DNA of 64,000 bases, from assembly GCF_901875635.1 (NCBI RefSeq), contig NZ_CABFMN010000084.1, positions 62,001-126,000 of the forward strand. The letters are read 5' to 3'. The notes beneath the pieces were generated by a model. That model worked only from the letters and a program-made list of their open reading frames with translations, ran no database searches and was not told the DNA's origin. The stretch is from Xylophilus ampelinus. GTDB lineage: Bacteria > Pseudomonadota > Gammaproteobacteria > Burkholderiales > Burkholderiaceae_C. A program made the position numbers and the translations under genes. Positions 28,317-42,461 of this stretch are shown piece after piece (position 1 is the first letter of the stretch; the number at the start of each line of letters is the position of its first letter).

Positions 28317-28799
28317 ATGACCCACCAACGCTTCGATGCCATGCAGGCATCGCCCGAGCTGTTCAAGAAGATGGCCGACTACAGCCTCGCCATCAAGAAG
28401 GGCGCGCTCGACGCGACGCTGCTGCACCTGGTCGACATCCGCGCCTCGCAGATCAACGGCTGCGCACTGTGCCTGGACATGCACATCAAGCAGGCCAAGC
28501 TGCACGGCGAGGGCGAACTGCGCCTGCACCACCTGGCGATCTGGCGCGAATCGCCGCTGTTCAGCGAGCGCGAACGCGCGGCGCTGGCCTGGACCGAAGT
28601 GCTCACCACGCTGCCCCCGCACGGCGTGGCCGATGCCGACTACGACGCCGCGCGTGCGGCCTTCTCCGAGCAGGAACTGGTGCAGCTCGCGCACGCCGTG
28701 ATGGCCATCAATGCCTGGAACCGCCTCAACGTGGCTTTCCGCACCCCACCGGGGTCGGCCGACAAGGCCTACGGGTTGGACAAGGCGACCTTTTCCTGA
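28317..28799 (+). CDS. Carboxymuconolactone decarboxylase/AhpD-family protein
   Basis: A 160-residue alkylhydroperoxidase-like protein. The core NGCALCLDMHIKQAKLHG (residues ~42-59) carries the CxxC redox pair and the downstream His of the AhpD/CMD family. SERERAALAWTEVLTTLP and FSEQELVQLAHAVMAINAWNRLNV are typical of the subgroup annotated as COE (carboxymuconolactone decarboxylase/oxidoreductase/epimerase) targets of ECF41 sigma factors. It is probably a peroxidase or oxidative-stress protein, and its true substrate is unknown. It is expressed from the ECF41-like promoter at 28248 and appears monocistronic. Confidence 0.9.
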   Translation: MTHQRFDAMQASPELFKKMADYSLAIKKGALDATLLHLVDIRASQINGCALCLDMHIKQAKLHGEGELRLHHLAIWRESPLFSERERAALAWTEVLTTLPPHGVADADYDAARAAFSEQELVQLAHAVMAINAWNRLNVAFRTPPGSADKAYGLDKATFS

Positions 28800-28910
28800 T
28801 CACCGGCCAAGCACCGAAGGGCGGGTCCGGCAAGGTCCATCATGGCCGGCTGCAGGCGGCGAGCGTCGGCTGGCGATCGCCCGGGCCGGCGCTGAGCCGC
28901 TGGCGCGCGT

Positions 28911-29168
28911 TCAGCCCGCGTTCTTGAGCGACTGCTTGGCCTTCTCGGCCGAGTTCTTCGAGCGGTTCTTGTGGTAGCCCGACTTGACCTTGTTCACGGC
29001 CTTGCCGACGGGGCCGCTCTTCTTGGCGTCGCTGTCGGCACGCTTCTCGTCGATCTTGTGCTGCACGGCGTCGGTCGCTTCGGACGCGGCTTTGCCCACT
29101 TGGGCGGTGGCGGTGCCCGCGGCCAGCAGGGCAGCGGTGGTGGCGAGGGCGATCAGTGCTTTTTGCAT
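28911..29168 (-). CDS. Small basic exported protein, unknown
   Basis: An 85-residue protein. The signal peptide is residues 1-22 (LLAAGTATAQ). The mature ~63 residues are Lys/Ala/Ser-rich and helical (VGKAASEATDAVQHKIDEKR, then KSGPVGKAVNKVKSGYHKNR), with high positive charge and no Cys. It is similar in style to small periplasmic stress proteins, but no family is recognised. It lies downstream of a dispersed repeat at 29290 and convergent with the AhpD-like gene. Confidence 0.65.
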   Translation of the reverse strand: MQKALIALATTAALLAAGTATAQVGKAASEATDAVQHKIDEKRADSDAKKSGPVGKAVNKVKSGYHKNRSKNSAEKAKQSLKNAG

Positions 29169-29289
29169 GGGAAACAATCTCCATCCACGCCAAATCGGCG
29201 CCATCCGATGCTGTCGCGCTCCGGCGAGGCGACGTGTCAGCCGCCACCCCAGCTCTACGCCTGACACCGACCAGTTTCATCGCGTCCGG

Positions 29290-29361
29290 AGATCGTCACG
29301 TTCGTGACGAATTCGGCGCCAACGCCCGGCTGGCGGGCGCTGCAGGCCGATTGCACTTTCG
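29290..29361 (+). repeat. Dispersed repeat, subfamily B copy 1 (kdp-flanking)
   Basis: Begins GATCGTCACGTTCGTGACGA (palindromic 7-bp arms TCGTCAC/GTGACGA), continues CGCCCGGCTGGCGGGCGCTG and ends CGATTGCACTTT. About 84% identical over 70 bp to the copy at 42368, in the same orientation. The second half matches the GGGCGCTGCAG core of the ~65-bp family. It lies between the kdpE stop and the start of the small protein gene. Confidence 0.75.
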
Positions 29362-29373
29362 CCCGCAGCGGCG

Positions 29374-30090
<717 letters not shown>

Positions 30091-30170
30091 GGCGGGCGGG
30101 AACAGGTCGGGCAAGCAGTCTGCCATGCTTGCTCGCCATCACGCCGCCCCATGCCGGGCGCAGCAGCGTG

Positions 30171-30395
30171 CTACTCCAGCGCGTCGCCTGCGTCGCCGGC
30201 ACCGGGGCCGCGCACCGCCATCTGCTCGCGCGCCTGCCGCGCCGCCTCGAGCAGGCTGTCGGCGGTGCGCGCCGCGGCATCGGCCGTCATGGTGACGGCC
30301 ACGCCATCGGGCCCGTCGAGCAGCACGACGCCGTTCTCGGCGGTGGCGCGTCCGGCATCGCTGCGGGGCGCGAGCATGGCTCGCCGGTCAGCCAC
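30171..30395 (-). CDS. Small hypothetical protein downstream of Crp-like regulator
   Basis: A 74-residue protein with the core NGVVLLDGPDGVAVTMTADAAARTADSLLEAARQAREQ, a pattern I associate with small conserved proteins of Burkholderiales that lack a known function. Its start overlaps the end of the Crp-like regulator by 8 bp, so it is coupled to it. It has no signal peptide or TM segment. Real-gene status rests on overlap and recalled conservation. Confidence 0.55.
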   Translation of the reverse strand: MADRRAMLAPRSDAGRATAENGVVLLDGPDGVAVTMTADAAARTADSLLEAARQAREQMAVRGPGAGDAGDALE

Positions 30396-31140
30396 GGGGC
30401 GGGCCCTCGATGCCGGTCGCGCGCCGGGCGACGGCGGGCTGCAGGTAGAGGTACTCGGGGTCGAAGAGGGCCATCTGCGTGAGGCTCCGGAGGTCGGTGA
30501 GGTGGACGTGCGACGAGCGCACCTGGCACAGGCCGCGCTCGCGCAACTCGCGCAGCACGCGGCTCACGTGCACGTTGGTGAGGCTGCACACCTCGCCGAT
30601 GTCGGACTGCGTCATCGGCAATGCGAAGTGTTGGCCATCGGACGCGCCGATGGCCAGCAGGCGTGCGTTCGTCTCGCACAGAAAGTGCGCCACGCGCTGC
30701 ATGGCGTTGAGGCTGGCCAGGCGATAGATCCACTGCCGATGCATCGCGGCGTCGAGCAGCGTCTGGAACCACAGCGGGCGCGTGAGCCCAGGGTCCTGCG
30801 CCTGCAGGCGTTGGAGCGCGGCATGCGGCACCACCGCCACGGTCACGTCGGTGAGCGCACCCACGTCGTGATCCAGCTTCTTCAGCGCGTAGGCATGCAG
30901 GTCGACGAAGTCGCCGGGCACATGCACCGCGACGAGGTGGCGACGGCCATCGGGCGCATCGACATGGCGGGTCATCATGCCCTCGACCAGCAGCGTGCTC
31001 ACGTCGATCGGCGCGCCCTGCCGCACCACCACCTGGCCGGCCGTGTACTGGCGCGTCTGCGACACGGCGCCTTCGAGCATGGTGCGCTCGGCGTCGGTCA
31101 GTTCGGTGAGGCGGTTTCGGAGCAGATGGCGCGTGAGCAT
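30388..31140 (-). CDS. Crp/Fnr-family transcription regulator
   Basis: A 250-residue regulator with an N-terminal cNMP-binding-like domain (TAGQVVVRQGAPIDVSTLLVEG, HLVAVHVPGDFVDLHAYALKK) and a C-terminal HTH_Crp (LPMTQSDIGEVCSLTNVHVSRVLRELRERGL, residues ~170-205). No N-terminal Cys cluster is present, so it is not an oxygen-sensing FNR. Start chosen at MLTRHLLRNRL; the 17 upstream residues are Arg/Pro-rich and not conserved-looking. It is divergent from katE over 177 bp, which suggests katE may be a target. Confidence 0.9.
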   Translation of the reverse strand: MLTRHLLRNRLTELTDAERTMLEGAVSQTRQYTAGQVVVRQGAPIDVSTLLVEGMMTRHVDAPDGRRHLVAVHVPGDFVDLHAYALKKLDHDVGALTDVTVAVVPHAALQRLQAQDPGLTRPLWFQTLLDAAMHRQWIYRLASLNAMQRVAHFLCETNARLLAIGASDGQHFALPMTQSDIGEVCSLTNVHVSRVLRELRERGLCQVRSSHVHLTDLRSLTQMALFDPEYLYLQPAVARRATGIEGPPRG

Positions 31141-31317
31141 CGGGCTGGCCTGTGGGCGACGGAGGGTGCGCCTCCCCGGGGATCGGCGCATTAACCTGGA
31201 TTAAGTCCGAGACTAAAGATGACGTCCGGAGCACAGATGGTTCATGTCCTACGTTTTCGACGACGGCGGACTTCCTAACCTCGTGTCAGCGCTACCGCTC
31301 CACCCACGAGGATTCCC
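31141..31317. promoter_or_regulatory. Divergent region katE / Crp-like regulator
   Basis: Contains TTAACCTGGATTAA at 31191-31204, an imperfect palindrome with TTAA arms and a candidate operator for the adjacent Crp-like regulator. No stronger promoter motif could be assigned. The katE ATG is preceded by GAGGATTCCC. Confidence 0.4.
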
Positions 31318-33741
<2,424 letters not shown>

Positions 33742-33787
33742 CCATGAGCCGCGTCACGCCCATGCGCCCCGCTTGCGGAGGCGCCCT

Positions 33788-34477
33788 ATGCTAGGCATCG
33801 CGATTCCCGCCCACAACGAGGAGGAGCACATCGCCGCCGCGGTGGCGGCGGCGATGGCCGCCGGCCGGCACGCGGCGCTCGGCGGCGAGCCCTGCGAGGT
33901 CGTCGTGGCCCTGGACGCCTGCACCGACGCGACCGGGGTGCTGGCGCGTGCCGCCGGCGCACGCACGGTGGAGGTCGTTGCGCGCAACGTCGGCGTGGCC
34001 CGCGCGCTCGCGGCGCAGGCGCTCATCGAAGCCGGCGCACGCTGGCTCGCGTTCACCGATGCCGACACCCGCGTGGCGCCGGACTGGCTGGCCGACCAGT
34101 TGGCGCTGGGCGCCGATGCGGTCTGCGGCTGCGTGGGGGTGGACGACTGGTCCTGCCACGGCGTGGATGCTGACCGCCTGCACGCGCACTTCCTGGCCAC
34201 GTACACCGACCGCGACGACCACCGCCACATCCACGGCGCGAACCTCGGCGTGTCCACCGCGCTGTACCTGCAGGTGGGCGGCTTCAAGCACCTGGCCTGC
34301 AGCGAAGACGTCGACCTGGTGCGCGCGATCGAGCGTGCCGGCGCGCGCATCGCCTGGAGCGCGCGGCCGCGCGTGGTGACCAGTGCGAGGCGCGAGGCGC
34401 GCGCGGTCGGCGGCTTCGCCGATGCGCTGCTGCAGGCGCTGGGGGCGCCTGCAGGTGCGGTCGCCGCCGCGGCCTGA
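33788..34477 (+). CDS. Family 2 glycosyltransferase
   Basis: A 229-residue GT-A enzyme starting MLGIAIPAHNEEEHI, the characteristic GT2 opening. VVVALDACTDATG follows, then FTDADTRVAPDWLA with the DxD metal motif (DAD, about residue 97). The acceptor region KHLACSEDVDLVRAIERAGARIAWS contains the catalytic ED. No TM segments are seen, so it is a soluble enzyme. GGAGG-type SD lies 7 bases before the ATG. It is co-oriented with katE, 46 bp downstream, and ends 4 bp from the convergent kdpD. Acceptor and donor are unknown. Confidence 0.88.
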   Translation: MLGIAIPAHNEEEHIAAAVAAAMAAGRHAALGGEPCEVVVALDACTDATGVLARAAGARTVEVVARNVGVARALAAQALIEAGARWLAFTDADTRVAPDWLADQLALGADAVCGCVGVDDWSCHGVDADRLHAHFLATYTDRDDHRHIHGANLGVSTALYLQVGGFKHLACSEDVDLVRAIERAGARIAWSARPRVVTSARREARAVGGFADALLQALGAPAGAVAAAA

Positions 34478-34481
34478 GCAG

Positions 34482-37286
34482 TTAAAGGGACTCCGGCACC
34501 GCCGGGGCTTCGCGCCGTGGCAGCGTAAGCGTGAACACCGCCCCGCCGCCCTGTGCGTCGAGCTCGGCATCGCCGGCCACGATCTCGCCGCCGTGCGCCT
34601 GCACGATGGCCTTGCAGATGGCCAGGCCCAGGCCCACGCCGGGCGTGGCGGATTCGGCCTCGCCGCGGGTGAACTTGTCGAACAGCCCCTGCTCTCGGCC
34701 ACGCCACGGCGCCGGCAGGCCGGGACCGTGGTCGCGCACGGCGATCTCCAGCGACTGCGGCAGCGCGCGCGCCGAAACCACGATGGACGGTGCGCCATAG
34801 CGGGCCGCGTTCTCCAGCAGGTTGACCAGCACGCGCTCGATGAGCACGGCGTCGAACTCGACCAGCGGCAACTCGGGCGGGATGCGCGCCTCGACCTCGC
34901 GTGTGCCCAGGGCCGGCGCGGCGGCGCGCAGTGCGGCGCCTACCACCTCCTCCACCGACTGCCAGTCGCGCCGCAGGTTCACGGCGCCGCCGGCCACACC
35001 GCTCTCGAGCCGCGCCATGTCCAGCAGATTGCTCACCAGCGCATTGAGCGCACGCGCCTGCACCACGATGGCCTGCACCGCCTGCGCCTGCTCGCCCGCC
35101 AGGGGCGGTGGCAGCGTGCGCAGTGACTCGGCCAGCCCGATGAGCGCAGTGAGCGGCGTGCGCACGTCGTGCGACAGCGCGCCCAGCAGCGCATTGCGCA
35201 GCCGCTCGGACTCGATGTCGACCACCGCCTGCTGGGCCACCTCGACGTAGTGCACGCGTTCGACCGCGATGGCGATCTGCCGCGCCAGCGTGTCGAGCTG
35301 CTGCGCCTGCTCCGGGATGAGCAGCCAGCGCGGACGTGCGGGCCGCAGCGCCAGCACGCCGCGCACGCGCATCGGCGCCGACAGCGGCACGTAATGCCAC
35401 GGCTGCGCCGCCAGCGTGGCCGTGCCCAGCCCGGCCGGCTGGCCGTGCCGGAAGGCCCAGTCCGCCACGCTGAAGTCGAAGCCCTCGGGCGCTTCGGCCG
35501 GGGGCTCGAGGTGGTCCTGCGACGCGGCGCCGGCCGCGCCCGGCGCCATGTCGGCCAACAGCACGCGCGCCTCGCCGCCGAAGTGGCGCTGCACGGCAGC
35601 GGCGCCCAGCGCCGCCACCTGCTCGCGCTCCAGCGCGGCGGACAACTCGCGCGTGAGCTCGAACAGCGACTGCGCGCGGCGCTCGCGGCTGGCCGACACG
35701 CCGGCCGAGAAGCGCAGCCCGGCCGTGAGCTGCCCCACCAGCAGCCCCACGCCCAGCATGACGGCGAAGGTCAGCAGGTACTGCACGTCGCTCACCGCGA
35801 AGGAGAAGGTGGGCTGCACGAAGAAGAAGTCGAAGGCCACCACGTTCAGCGCCGCCGCCAGGGCCGCCGGCCCGCGCCCGAAGCCCCAGGCCGCGCCGAC
35901 GACGCCGAGCAGGTAGAGCATGACGATGTTGGTCAGCTCCAGCACGCCGGACAGCGGCGCCGCCAGCAGGGTGATGACGACGCTGCTGGCCGCGGCCCAG
36001 GCGAAGCCGGGCCAGCGTGCCGGCGCGCGCTCGGCATCGTCCTCGGCGTCCGCGCGCACCGCGCCCAGCGCAGCGCGCGGCAAACGCCGCATGCTGTCGG
36101 CCGGCGCGACGGAGATCAGGTCCAGGCCGGGCGCGGCGCGCGCGATGCGGCGTGCGAGCACCGGCCGCCCGAGCCGGCCCAGCCAGGCCCGCCACGGCGG
36201 GGCTCCCGCATCGCCCGCGCGGCCGAGCATCAGCGTCGCGCAGTTGAGCTGCTGCGCCTGGTCGGCCAGGGCCTGCGCCACGTCGGCGCCGCTGAGCACC
36301 GCCGTCTCGGCGCCCAGTTCCTGCGCCAGCCGCAGCACGGCGAGGATGCGGTCGCGCTGCGCCGCGGGCAGGCGGGCCAGGCGCGGCGTCTCGACGTAAG
36401 CGGCATGCCAGCGCACGTTGAGCTGGCCGGCCAGGCGCGCGGCGGCGCGCACGGTCTGCGCCGCCTCCTCGCCCGGGCCGATGGCGACCAGCACCGCACC
36501 CGAGGTGTGCCACGCGGGCGGCGCATCGCCGGCAGGTGCGCCCGGCGTGCCCGACTGCTCGACGCGCCAGTCGCGCACGTCGTCCTCCACGTGCTCGGCG
36601 GTGCGCCGCAAGGCGATCTCGCGCAGCGCGATGAGGTTGCCCTTGCGGAAGAAGTTCTGCGCCGCGCGCTCCGCCTGCTGCGGCAGGTAGACCTTGCCGG
36701 CCGCCAGGCGCGCGGCCAGTTCGTCGGGCGTGGCGTCGACCAGCACCACCTCGTCGGCCTGGTCCAGCACGCGGTCGGGCACGGTCTCGTGCACGCGGAT
36801 TCCGGTGATGGCACCCACCGTGCCGTTGAGGCTCTCGAGGTGCTGCACGTTGAGCGCCGACCAGACCTCGATGCCGGCGGCCAGCAGTTCCTCCACGTCC
36901 TGCCAGCGCTTGGCGTGGCGCGATCCCGGCGCGTTGCTGTGTGCCAGCTCGTCGACCAGCAGCACCTCGGGCCGGCGCGCGAGTGCGGCGTCGAGGTCGA
37001 ACTCGTGCAGCGTGCGATCGCGGTGCGGCACGGCGCGCCGCGGCAGCACGGGCAGGCCCGCGAGCAGCGCCGCCGTCTCGGCGCGGCCGTGCGTCTCGAC
37101 CACGCCGACCAGCACGTCGCGACCGGCGGTGCGCTCGCGCTGCGCGGCACTGAGCATGGCCCAGGTCTTGCCGACACCCGCGTTGGCGCCGAAGTAGATG
37201 CGCAGCCGGCCACGCGCGGTGCGGGCCTCGTCGGCGCGCCACTGCGCCAGCAGCGCATCGGGGTCGGGTCGGGCGGGGTCGGCCAT
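34482..37286 (-). CDS. kdpD: Sensor histidine kinase KdpD
   Basis: A 934-residue turgor/K+ sensor that phosphorylates KdpE. Domains in order: KdpD N-terminal ATP-binding domain with Walker A-like FGANAGVGKTWAML (~32-45), VVETHGR and VLLVDELAHSNAPGSRHAKRWQD; USP domain (~255-370); four TM DUF4118 segment (~415-520); GAF-like region; HisKA H-box LLGALSHDVRTPLTALIGLAESL (His near residue 700); HATPase with ENAARYG, DHGPGLP and GVGLGLAICKAIV. Length is in the usual 890-950 range. It is separated from kdpC by 225 bp that hold a repeat copy and a possible 47-residue ORF. Confidence 0.97.
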   Translation of the reverse strand: MADPARPDPDALLAQWRADEARTARGRLRIYFGANAGVGKTWAMLSAAQRERTAGRDVLVGVVETHGRAETAALLAGLPVLPRRAVPHRDRTLHEFDLDAALARRPEVLLVDELAHSNAPGSRHAKRWQDVEELLAAGIEVWSALNVQHLESLNGTVGAITGIRVHETVPDRVLDQADEVVLVDATPDELAARLAAGKVYLPQQAERAAQNFFRKGNLIALREIALRRTAEHVEDDVRDWRVEQSGTPGAPAGDAPPAWHTSGAVLVAIGPGEEAAQTVRAAARLAGQLNVRWHAAYVETPRLARLPAAQRDRILAVLRLAQELGAETAVLSGADVAQALADQAQQLNCATLMLGRAGDAGAPPWRAWLGRLGRPVLARRIARAAPGLDLISVAPADSMRRLPRAALGAVRADAEDDAERAPARWPGFAWAAASSVVITLLAAPLSGVLELTNIVMLYLLGVVGAAWGFGRGPAALAAALNVVAFDFFFVQPTFSFAVSDVQYLLTFAVMLGVGLLVGQLTAGLRFSAGVSASRERRAQSLFELTRELSAALEREQVAALGAAAVQRHFGGEARVLLADMAPGAAGAASQDHLEPPAEAPEGFDFSVADWAFRHGQPAGLGTATLAAQPWHYVPLSAPMRVRGVLALRPARPRWLLIPEQAQQLDTLARQIAIAVERVHYVEVAQQAVVDIESERLRNALLGALSHDVRTPLTALIGLAESLRTLPPPLAGEQAQAVQAIVVQARALNALVSNLLDMARLESGVAGGAVNLRRDWQSVEEVVGAALRAAAPALGTREVEARIPPELPLVEFDAVLIERVLVNLLENAARYGAPSIVVSARALPQSLEIAVRDHGPGLPAPWRGREQGLFDKFTRGEAESATPGVGLGLAICKAIVQAHGGEIVAGDAELDAQGGGAVFTLTLPRREAPAVPESL

Positions 37287-37313
37287 GGCGCGGGCAGCTT
37301 AACGCAGCCGCAG

Positions 37314-37380
37314 TTTTGAATGAAAAGTGCCTGCAGCGCCCGCGGGACGGGCGCATGCAGCTATCACTTTCATAGCAATC
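37314..37380 (-). repeat. Dispersed ~65-bp repeat, copy 4
   Basis: On the minus strand it reads GATTGCTATGAAAGTGATAG, then CTGC, a variable stretch, then GCGGGCGCTGCAGGCACTTTT. It aligns with copies 1-3. It lies 28 bp upstream of the kdpD start, between kdpC and kdpD. Confidence 0.8.
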
Positions 37381-37522
37381 ATCGGCGCGCCTGCTGGGCG
37401 CGCCTTGGCGCGCGCGGCCGCCGGTGGCGCCAGGCACCGAAGCGCAGCGCCGCCCAGGCAAAGCCCAGCGGCACGGCGAAGGCGGCCAGTGCGCAGAGGG
37501 CGTGCAGCACTTCAATGGCCAT
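37379..37522 (-). CDS. Possible 47-residue membrane peptide between kdpC and kdpD
   Basis: The ATG at 37522 overlaps the kdpC 3' end by 11 bp. The frame reads [20 protein letters not shown], continues FAWAALRFG and ends in an Arg-rich tail whose stop is at the edge of the repeat copy. One hydrophobic helix is predicted. No family is recognised, and chance is possible in such GC-rich DNA. Position inside the kdp operon and the overlap are the only support. Confidence 0.3.
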   Translation of the reverse strand: MAIEVLHALCALAAFAVPLGFAWAALRFGAWRHRRPRAPRRAQQARR

Positions 37523-38105
37523 CGCGCAGCGCGTCGAGCGCGAGGTTGAGCGCCAGCACGTTGACCCGCGGCTCGCCGATGAGACCGAACAGGCTGGTGC
37601 CTTCGGTATGACGCTCGATCAGTTGCCCGATCTGCGCCGGCGGCAGGCCGCGCAGGCGCGCGATGCGCGGCGCCTGCCAGCGCGCGGCCTCGGGGCTGAT
37701 GTGCGGATCGAGCCCGCTGGCCGAGGCGGTCACCAGATCGGCCGGCACCGGCGCGGCGTTGCCGGGGTCGGCCGCACGCAGCGCCTCGATGCGGGCCTTC
37801 ACTGCGTCGGTGAGCGCCGGGTTCAGCGGGCCCTGGTTGCTGCCGCCGGACGCGGCGCCGTTGTAGGGCATCGGGGCGGTGGCCGACGGGCGGCCCCAGA
37901 AGTGCCTGGGGTCGCTGAAGTTCTGGCCGATCAGCGTCGAGCCGACGGCCTGCCCGTCGCGCAGCACGAGACTGCCGGCGGCCTGCGCGGGGAACGCAGC
38001 CCGCGCGATACCTGTGACCGCCAGCGGGTAGACGATGCCGGTGAGCGCACTGAGCAGCACGAAGACGGTGAGCGCGGGACGCAGGAGGGGGTGCTTGTCG
38101 TTCAT
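37512..38105 (-). CDS. kdpC: Potassium-transporting ATPase subunit KdpC
   Basis: A 197-residue accessory subunit of the KdpFABC high-affinity K+ pump. It has a single N-terminal TM ([21 protein letters not shown]), then the periplasmic domain with [22 protein letters not shown] and [17 protein letters not shown], and [19 protein letters not shown]. These are hallmark KdpC blocks. It starts 16 bp after kdpB. Confidence 0.97.
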   Translation of the reverse strand: MNDKHPLLRPALTVFVLLSALTGIVYPLAVTGIARAAFPAQAAGSLVLRDGQAVGSTLIGQNFSDPRHFWGRPSATAPMPYNGAASGGSNQGPLNPALTDAVKARIEALRAADPGNAAPVPADLVTASASGLDPHISPEAARWQAPRIARLRGLPPAQIGQLIERHTEGTSLFGLIGEPRVNVLALNLALDALRDGH

Positions 38106-38121
38106 GGAGAATCCTTCCTGT

Positions 38122-40218
<2,097 letters not shown>

Positions 40219-40225
40219 GCTGGCC

Positions 40226-42034
40226 TCACTTCCAGAGGATCAGGTGCTCGACGATCGGACCCAGGGCCAGCGCCGGCACGTAGTTGAGCAGGCCCACCAG
40301 CAGCACGGTGCCGATGAGCAGCACAACGAACAGCGGGCCGTGCGTGGGCAACGTGCCGCTGGTCACGGCCAGCCGTGGCTTGCGTGCCAGCGCACCGGCG
40401 ATGGCCAGCACCGGCACGATCACGCCGAAGCGGCCCAGCCACATTGCGACGCCGAGCACGGCGTTGTAGAAGGGCGTGTTGGCCGACAGGCCGGCGAAGG
40501 CGCTGCCGTTGTTGTTGGCCGCCGAGCTGAAGGCGTAGAGGATCTCGGAGAAGCCGTGCGCGCCGGGGTTGGCGATGCCGGCCTTGCCGGCAGCAGCGCT
40601 CACCGCCGCCGCGGTGCCCAGCAGCACCAGCAGCGGTGTGACCAGGATCGCGATCGAGGTGAGCTTCATCTCGTGGACCTCGATCTTCTTGCCCAGGTAC
40701 TCGGGCGTGCGGCCGATCATCAGCCCGGCGATGAAGACGGCCAGCACCGCGAACACCAGCATGCCGTACAGCCCCGAGCCGACGCCGCCGAAGACGACCT
40801 CGCCGAGCTGCATCATGACCAACGTGACCAGCCCCCCCACGGGCGTGAGCGAGTCGTGCATGGCGATCACGGCACCGCACGACGCAGCGGTGGTGACGAC
40901 GGCGAAGAGCGACGACGCAGCGACGCCGAAGCGCAGGTCCTTGCCTTCGAGGTTGCCGGCCGAGGGGTCGACGCCGAGCGCCGTGAGCAGCGGGTTGCCG
41001 GCCTGCTCGGCCCAGGTGGCGACCACCACGGCAGCCACGAAGAGCACGGTCATCGCCGCGAGGATCGCCCAGCCTTGGCGCACGTCGCCGACCACGCGCC
41101 CGAAGGCGAAGCACAGTGCGGCCGGGATGAGGAAGATGGCCACCATCTGCGCGAAGTTGCTCCACGGCGTCGGGTTCTCGTAGGGATGCGCCGAGTTGGC
41201 GTTGAAGAAGCCGCCGCCGTTGGTGCCCAGCATCTTGATGGCTTCCTGCGAGGCGACGGGGCCCATGGCGAGGGTCTGGGTCTGCGTGTGTGCTTCCTCG
41301 GTGACCGGCTGGCCCTTGGCATCCAGCACAGGCTGGCCGTCGGCGCCGAGCTTGGGCTGCGAATAGGTAGTCGTCTCGACGGTCCGCACTTCGGCATAGC
41401 GGTCGAAGTTCTGGATGACGCCCTGGCCGACGAGGAAGATCGCGAAGACGAAGGACAGCGGCAGCAGCACCCACAGGGTGATGCGTACCAGGTCGGCCCA
41501 GAAGTTGCCGAGCAGGCCCTCGGCCGCCGGCGCGCCCTTCCCGGCCTTGGCCTGGCCGCGCGACGCGAAGCCTCGGATGAGCGCGAAGGCGACCGCGATG
41601 CCGGTGGCGGCGGAGACGAAGTTCTGCACCGTCAGCCCGAGCATCTGGGTGAGATAGCTCATGGTGCTTTCGCCGGCGTAACCCTGCCAGTTGGTGTTGG
41701 TGACGAAGCTGACGGCGGTGTTGAAGGCCGAGTCGGGCGAGACGGCGGCCATCCCCGCGGGGTTGAGGGGCAGCAGGCCCTGCAGGCGCTGCAGCGCATA
41801 GAGGGCCAGCGCGCCGATGGCGTTGAAGGCCAGCAGGGCGAGCGCGTAGGCACGCCAGCCCATCGAGCGCTCGGGCTGCACGCCGGCGAGGCGGTACAGC
41901 GGTGCCTCGACGCGCTGCATCCAGCGTGGCAGGCGGTCGTTGCACAGGGCGGCGAGCGCCCGGCCGAGGGGCCAGGCGATGAGGCCGAGCACCATGAGGA
42001 AGAGGGCCAGCAGGCCCCAGGCGGTGCCGCTCAT
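40226..42034 (-). CDS. kdpA: Potassium-transporting ATPase subunit KdpA
   Basis: A 602-residue channel-like K+-translocating subunit with about ten TM helices. The four selectivity-filter-type P loops are recognisable: [37 protein letters not shown], a [21 protein letters not shown] segment, and [15 protein letters not shown]. coli KdpA is 557 residues; the extra length lies mostly in a ~40-residue hydrophilic loop ([18 protein letters not shown], residues ~215-250). It starts 3 bp after kdpF, as in most kdpFABC operons. Confidence 0.97.
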   Translation of the reverse strand: MSGTAWGLLALFLMVLGLIAWPLGRALAALCNDRLPRWMQRVEAPLYRLAGVQPERSMGWRAYALALLAFNAIGALALYALQRLQGLLPLNPAGMAAVSPDSAFNTAVSFVTNTNWQGYAGESTMSYLTQMLGLTVQNFVSAATGIAVAFALIRGFASRGQAKAGKGAPAAEGLLGNFWADLVRITLWVLLPLSFVFAIFLVGQGVIQNFDRYAEVRTVETTTYSQPKLGADGQPVLDAKGQPVTEEAHTQTQTLAMGPVASQEAIKMLGTNGGGFFNANSAHPYENPTPWSNFAQMVAIFLIPAALCFAFGRVVGDVRQGWAILAAMTVLFVAAVVVATWAEQAGNPLLTALGVDPSAGNLEGKDLRFGVAASSLFAVVTTAASCGAVIAMHDSLTPVGGLVTLVMMQLGEVVFGGVGSGLYGMLVFAVLAVFIAGLMIGRTPEYLGKKIEVHEMKLTSIAILVTPLLVLLGTAAAVSAAAGKAGIANPGAHGFSEILYAFSSAANNNGSAFAGLSANTPFYNAVLGVAMWLGRFGVIVPVLAIAGALARKPRLAVTSGTLPTHGPLFVVLLIGTVLLVGLLNYVPALALGPIVEHLILWK

Positions 42035-42037
42035 GGC

Positions 42038-42136
42038 TCAGAACTCCTCGGCGCAGATGAGCGCGAAGACGAGGTAGGCCAGCAGCAGGACGGCGAGCAG
42101 ACCGCCGAGGCCATAGAGGGCTTGGAGTGCGATCAC
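42038..42136 (-). CDS. kdpF: Potassium-transporting ATPase subunit KdpF
   Basis: A 32-residue single-TM peptide (ALYGLGGLLAVLLLAYLVFA, then LICAEEF) that stabilises the KdpABC complex. It begins with GTG at 42136, overlapping the stop of the upstream 37-residue frame (GTGA). The LVFALICAEEF ending matches the YLxxALLxPExF style of KdpF. Start choice is supported by the 4-base overlap and by length (E. coli KdpF is 29 residues). Confidence 0.85.
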   Translation of the reverse strand: MIALQALYGLGGLLAVLLLAYLVFALICAEEF

Positions 42137-42246
42137 GGGCGCTCTCCCGAGGGGCGGGCCTGGCGGTCGAGGCGGTTCAGTCCGACCACCAGTTCCGCCA
42201 CGGCGATCCACAAGGCGGCGAGGCCGCCGATCCAGACGATGTCCAT
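42133..42246 (-). CDS. 37-residue membrane peptide upstream of kdpF
   Basis: ATG at 42246 with GCAGGAGTGATGC upstream (GGAG 5-6 bases away). The frame reads MDIVWIGGLAALWIAVAELV, then VGLNRLDRQARPSGERP. One TM helix with a positively charged C-terminal tail is predicted. It overlaps kdpF by 4 bp (GTGA), which implies translational coupling. The good SD, overlap and first position of the kdp operon support a real gene. Similar short frames precede kdpF in related genomes, from memory and unverified. It may be a further accessory subunit. Confidence 0.6.
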   Translation of the reverse strand: MDIVWIGGLAALWIAVAELVVGLNRLDRQARPSGERP

Positions 42247-42367
42247 GCATCACTCCTGCAAAACGATGCGGTCAGTCTCGGAGTCGGGGCGTCAAAACGG
42301 GGTAGAGAGTCGTGGGGGCGGTATCAAAAAACTGTCAAAACGCGGGGCGTCGTTGAAGCGCATGGGA
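42247..42367 (-). promoter_or_regulatory. kdp operon promoter/leader with GTCAAAACG direct repeats
   Basis: GTCAAAACG occurs at 42291-42299 and again at 42334-42342, 43 bp apart (about four helical turns). On the transcribed (minus) strand both read CGTTTTGAC; the distal one continues as TTGACA with an AT-rich GTTTTTTGATA next to it. These are candidate KdpE sites and/or -35 elements. No convincing -10 at standard spacing was identified. Confidence 0.5.
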
Positions 42368-42437
42368 TCGTCACGTTTGTGACGAGTTTGGCTGCGACGC
42401 CCGGCTGGCTTGCGCTGGCGGGCGATTGCACTTTTGG
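42368..42437 (+). repeat. Dispersed repeat, subfamily B copy 2 (kdp-flanking)
   Basis: Begins GATCGTCACGTTTGTGACGA, continues CGCCCGGCTGGCTTGCGCTG and ends CGATTGCACTTTT. About 84% identical over 70 bp to the copy at 29290 and in the same orientation. It lies about 120 bp upstream of the first kdp start, as copy 1 lies about 120 bp upstream of the 28911-29168 gene. Confidence 0.75.
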
Positions 42438-42461
42438 TTTTCGCTGTGGATCGGATCGCTT

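Noticed and set aside
29290..29361. TCGTCAC/GTGACGA palindrome considered as a KdpE box shared by the two kdp flanks
   Set aside because: The similarity extends over 70 bp and into the general repeat family, so common descent of a repeat explains it better than a regulator site. A secondary regulatory role is not excluded.
33754..37515. A long minus-strand frame across kdpD and the glycosyltransferase
   Set aside because: It is a different frame of the kdpD strand; kdpD itself shows all sensor-kinase motifs, while this frame is low-complexity Arg/Ala/Gly.
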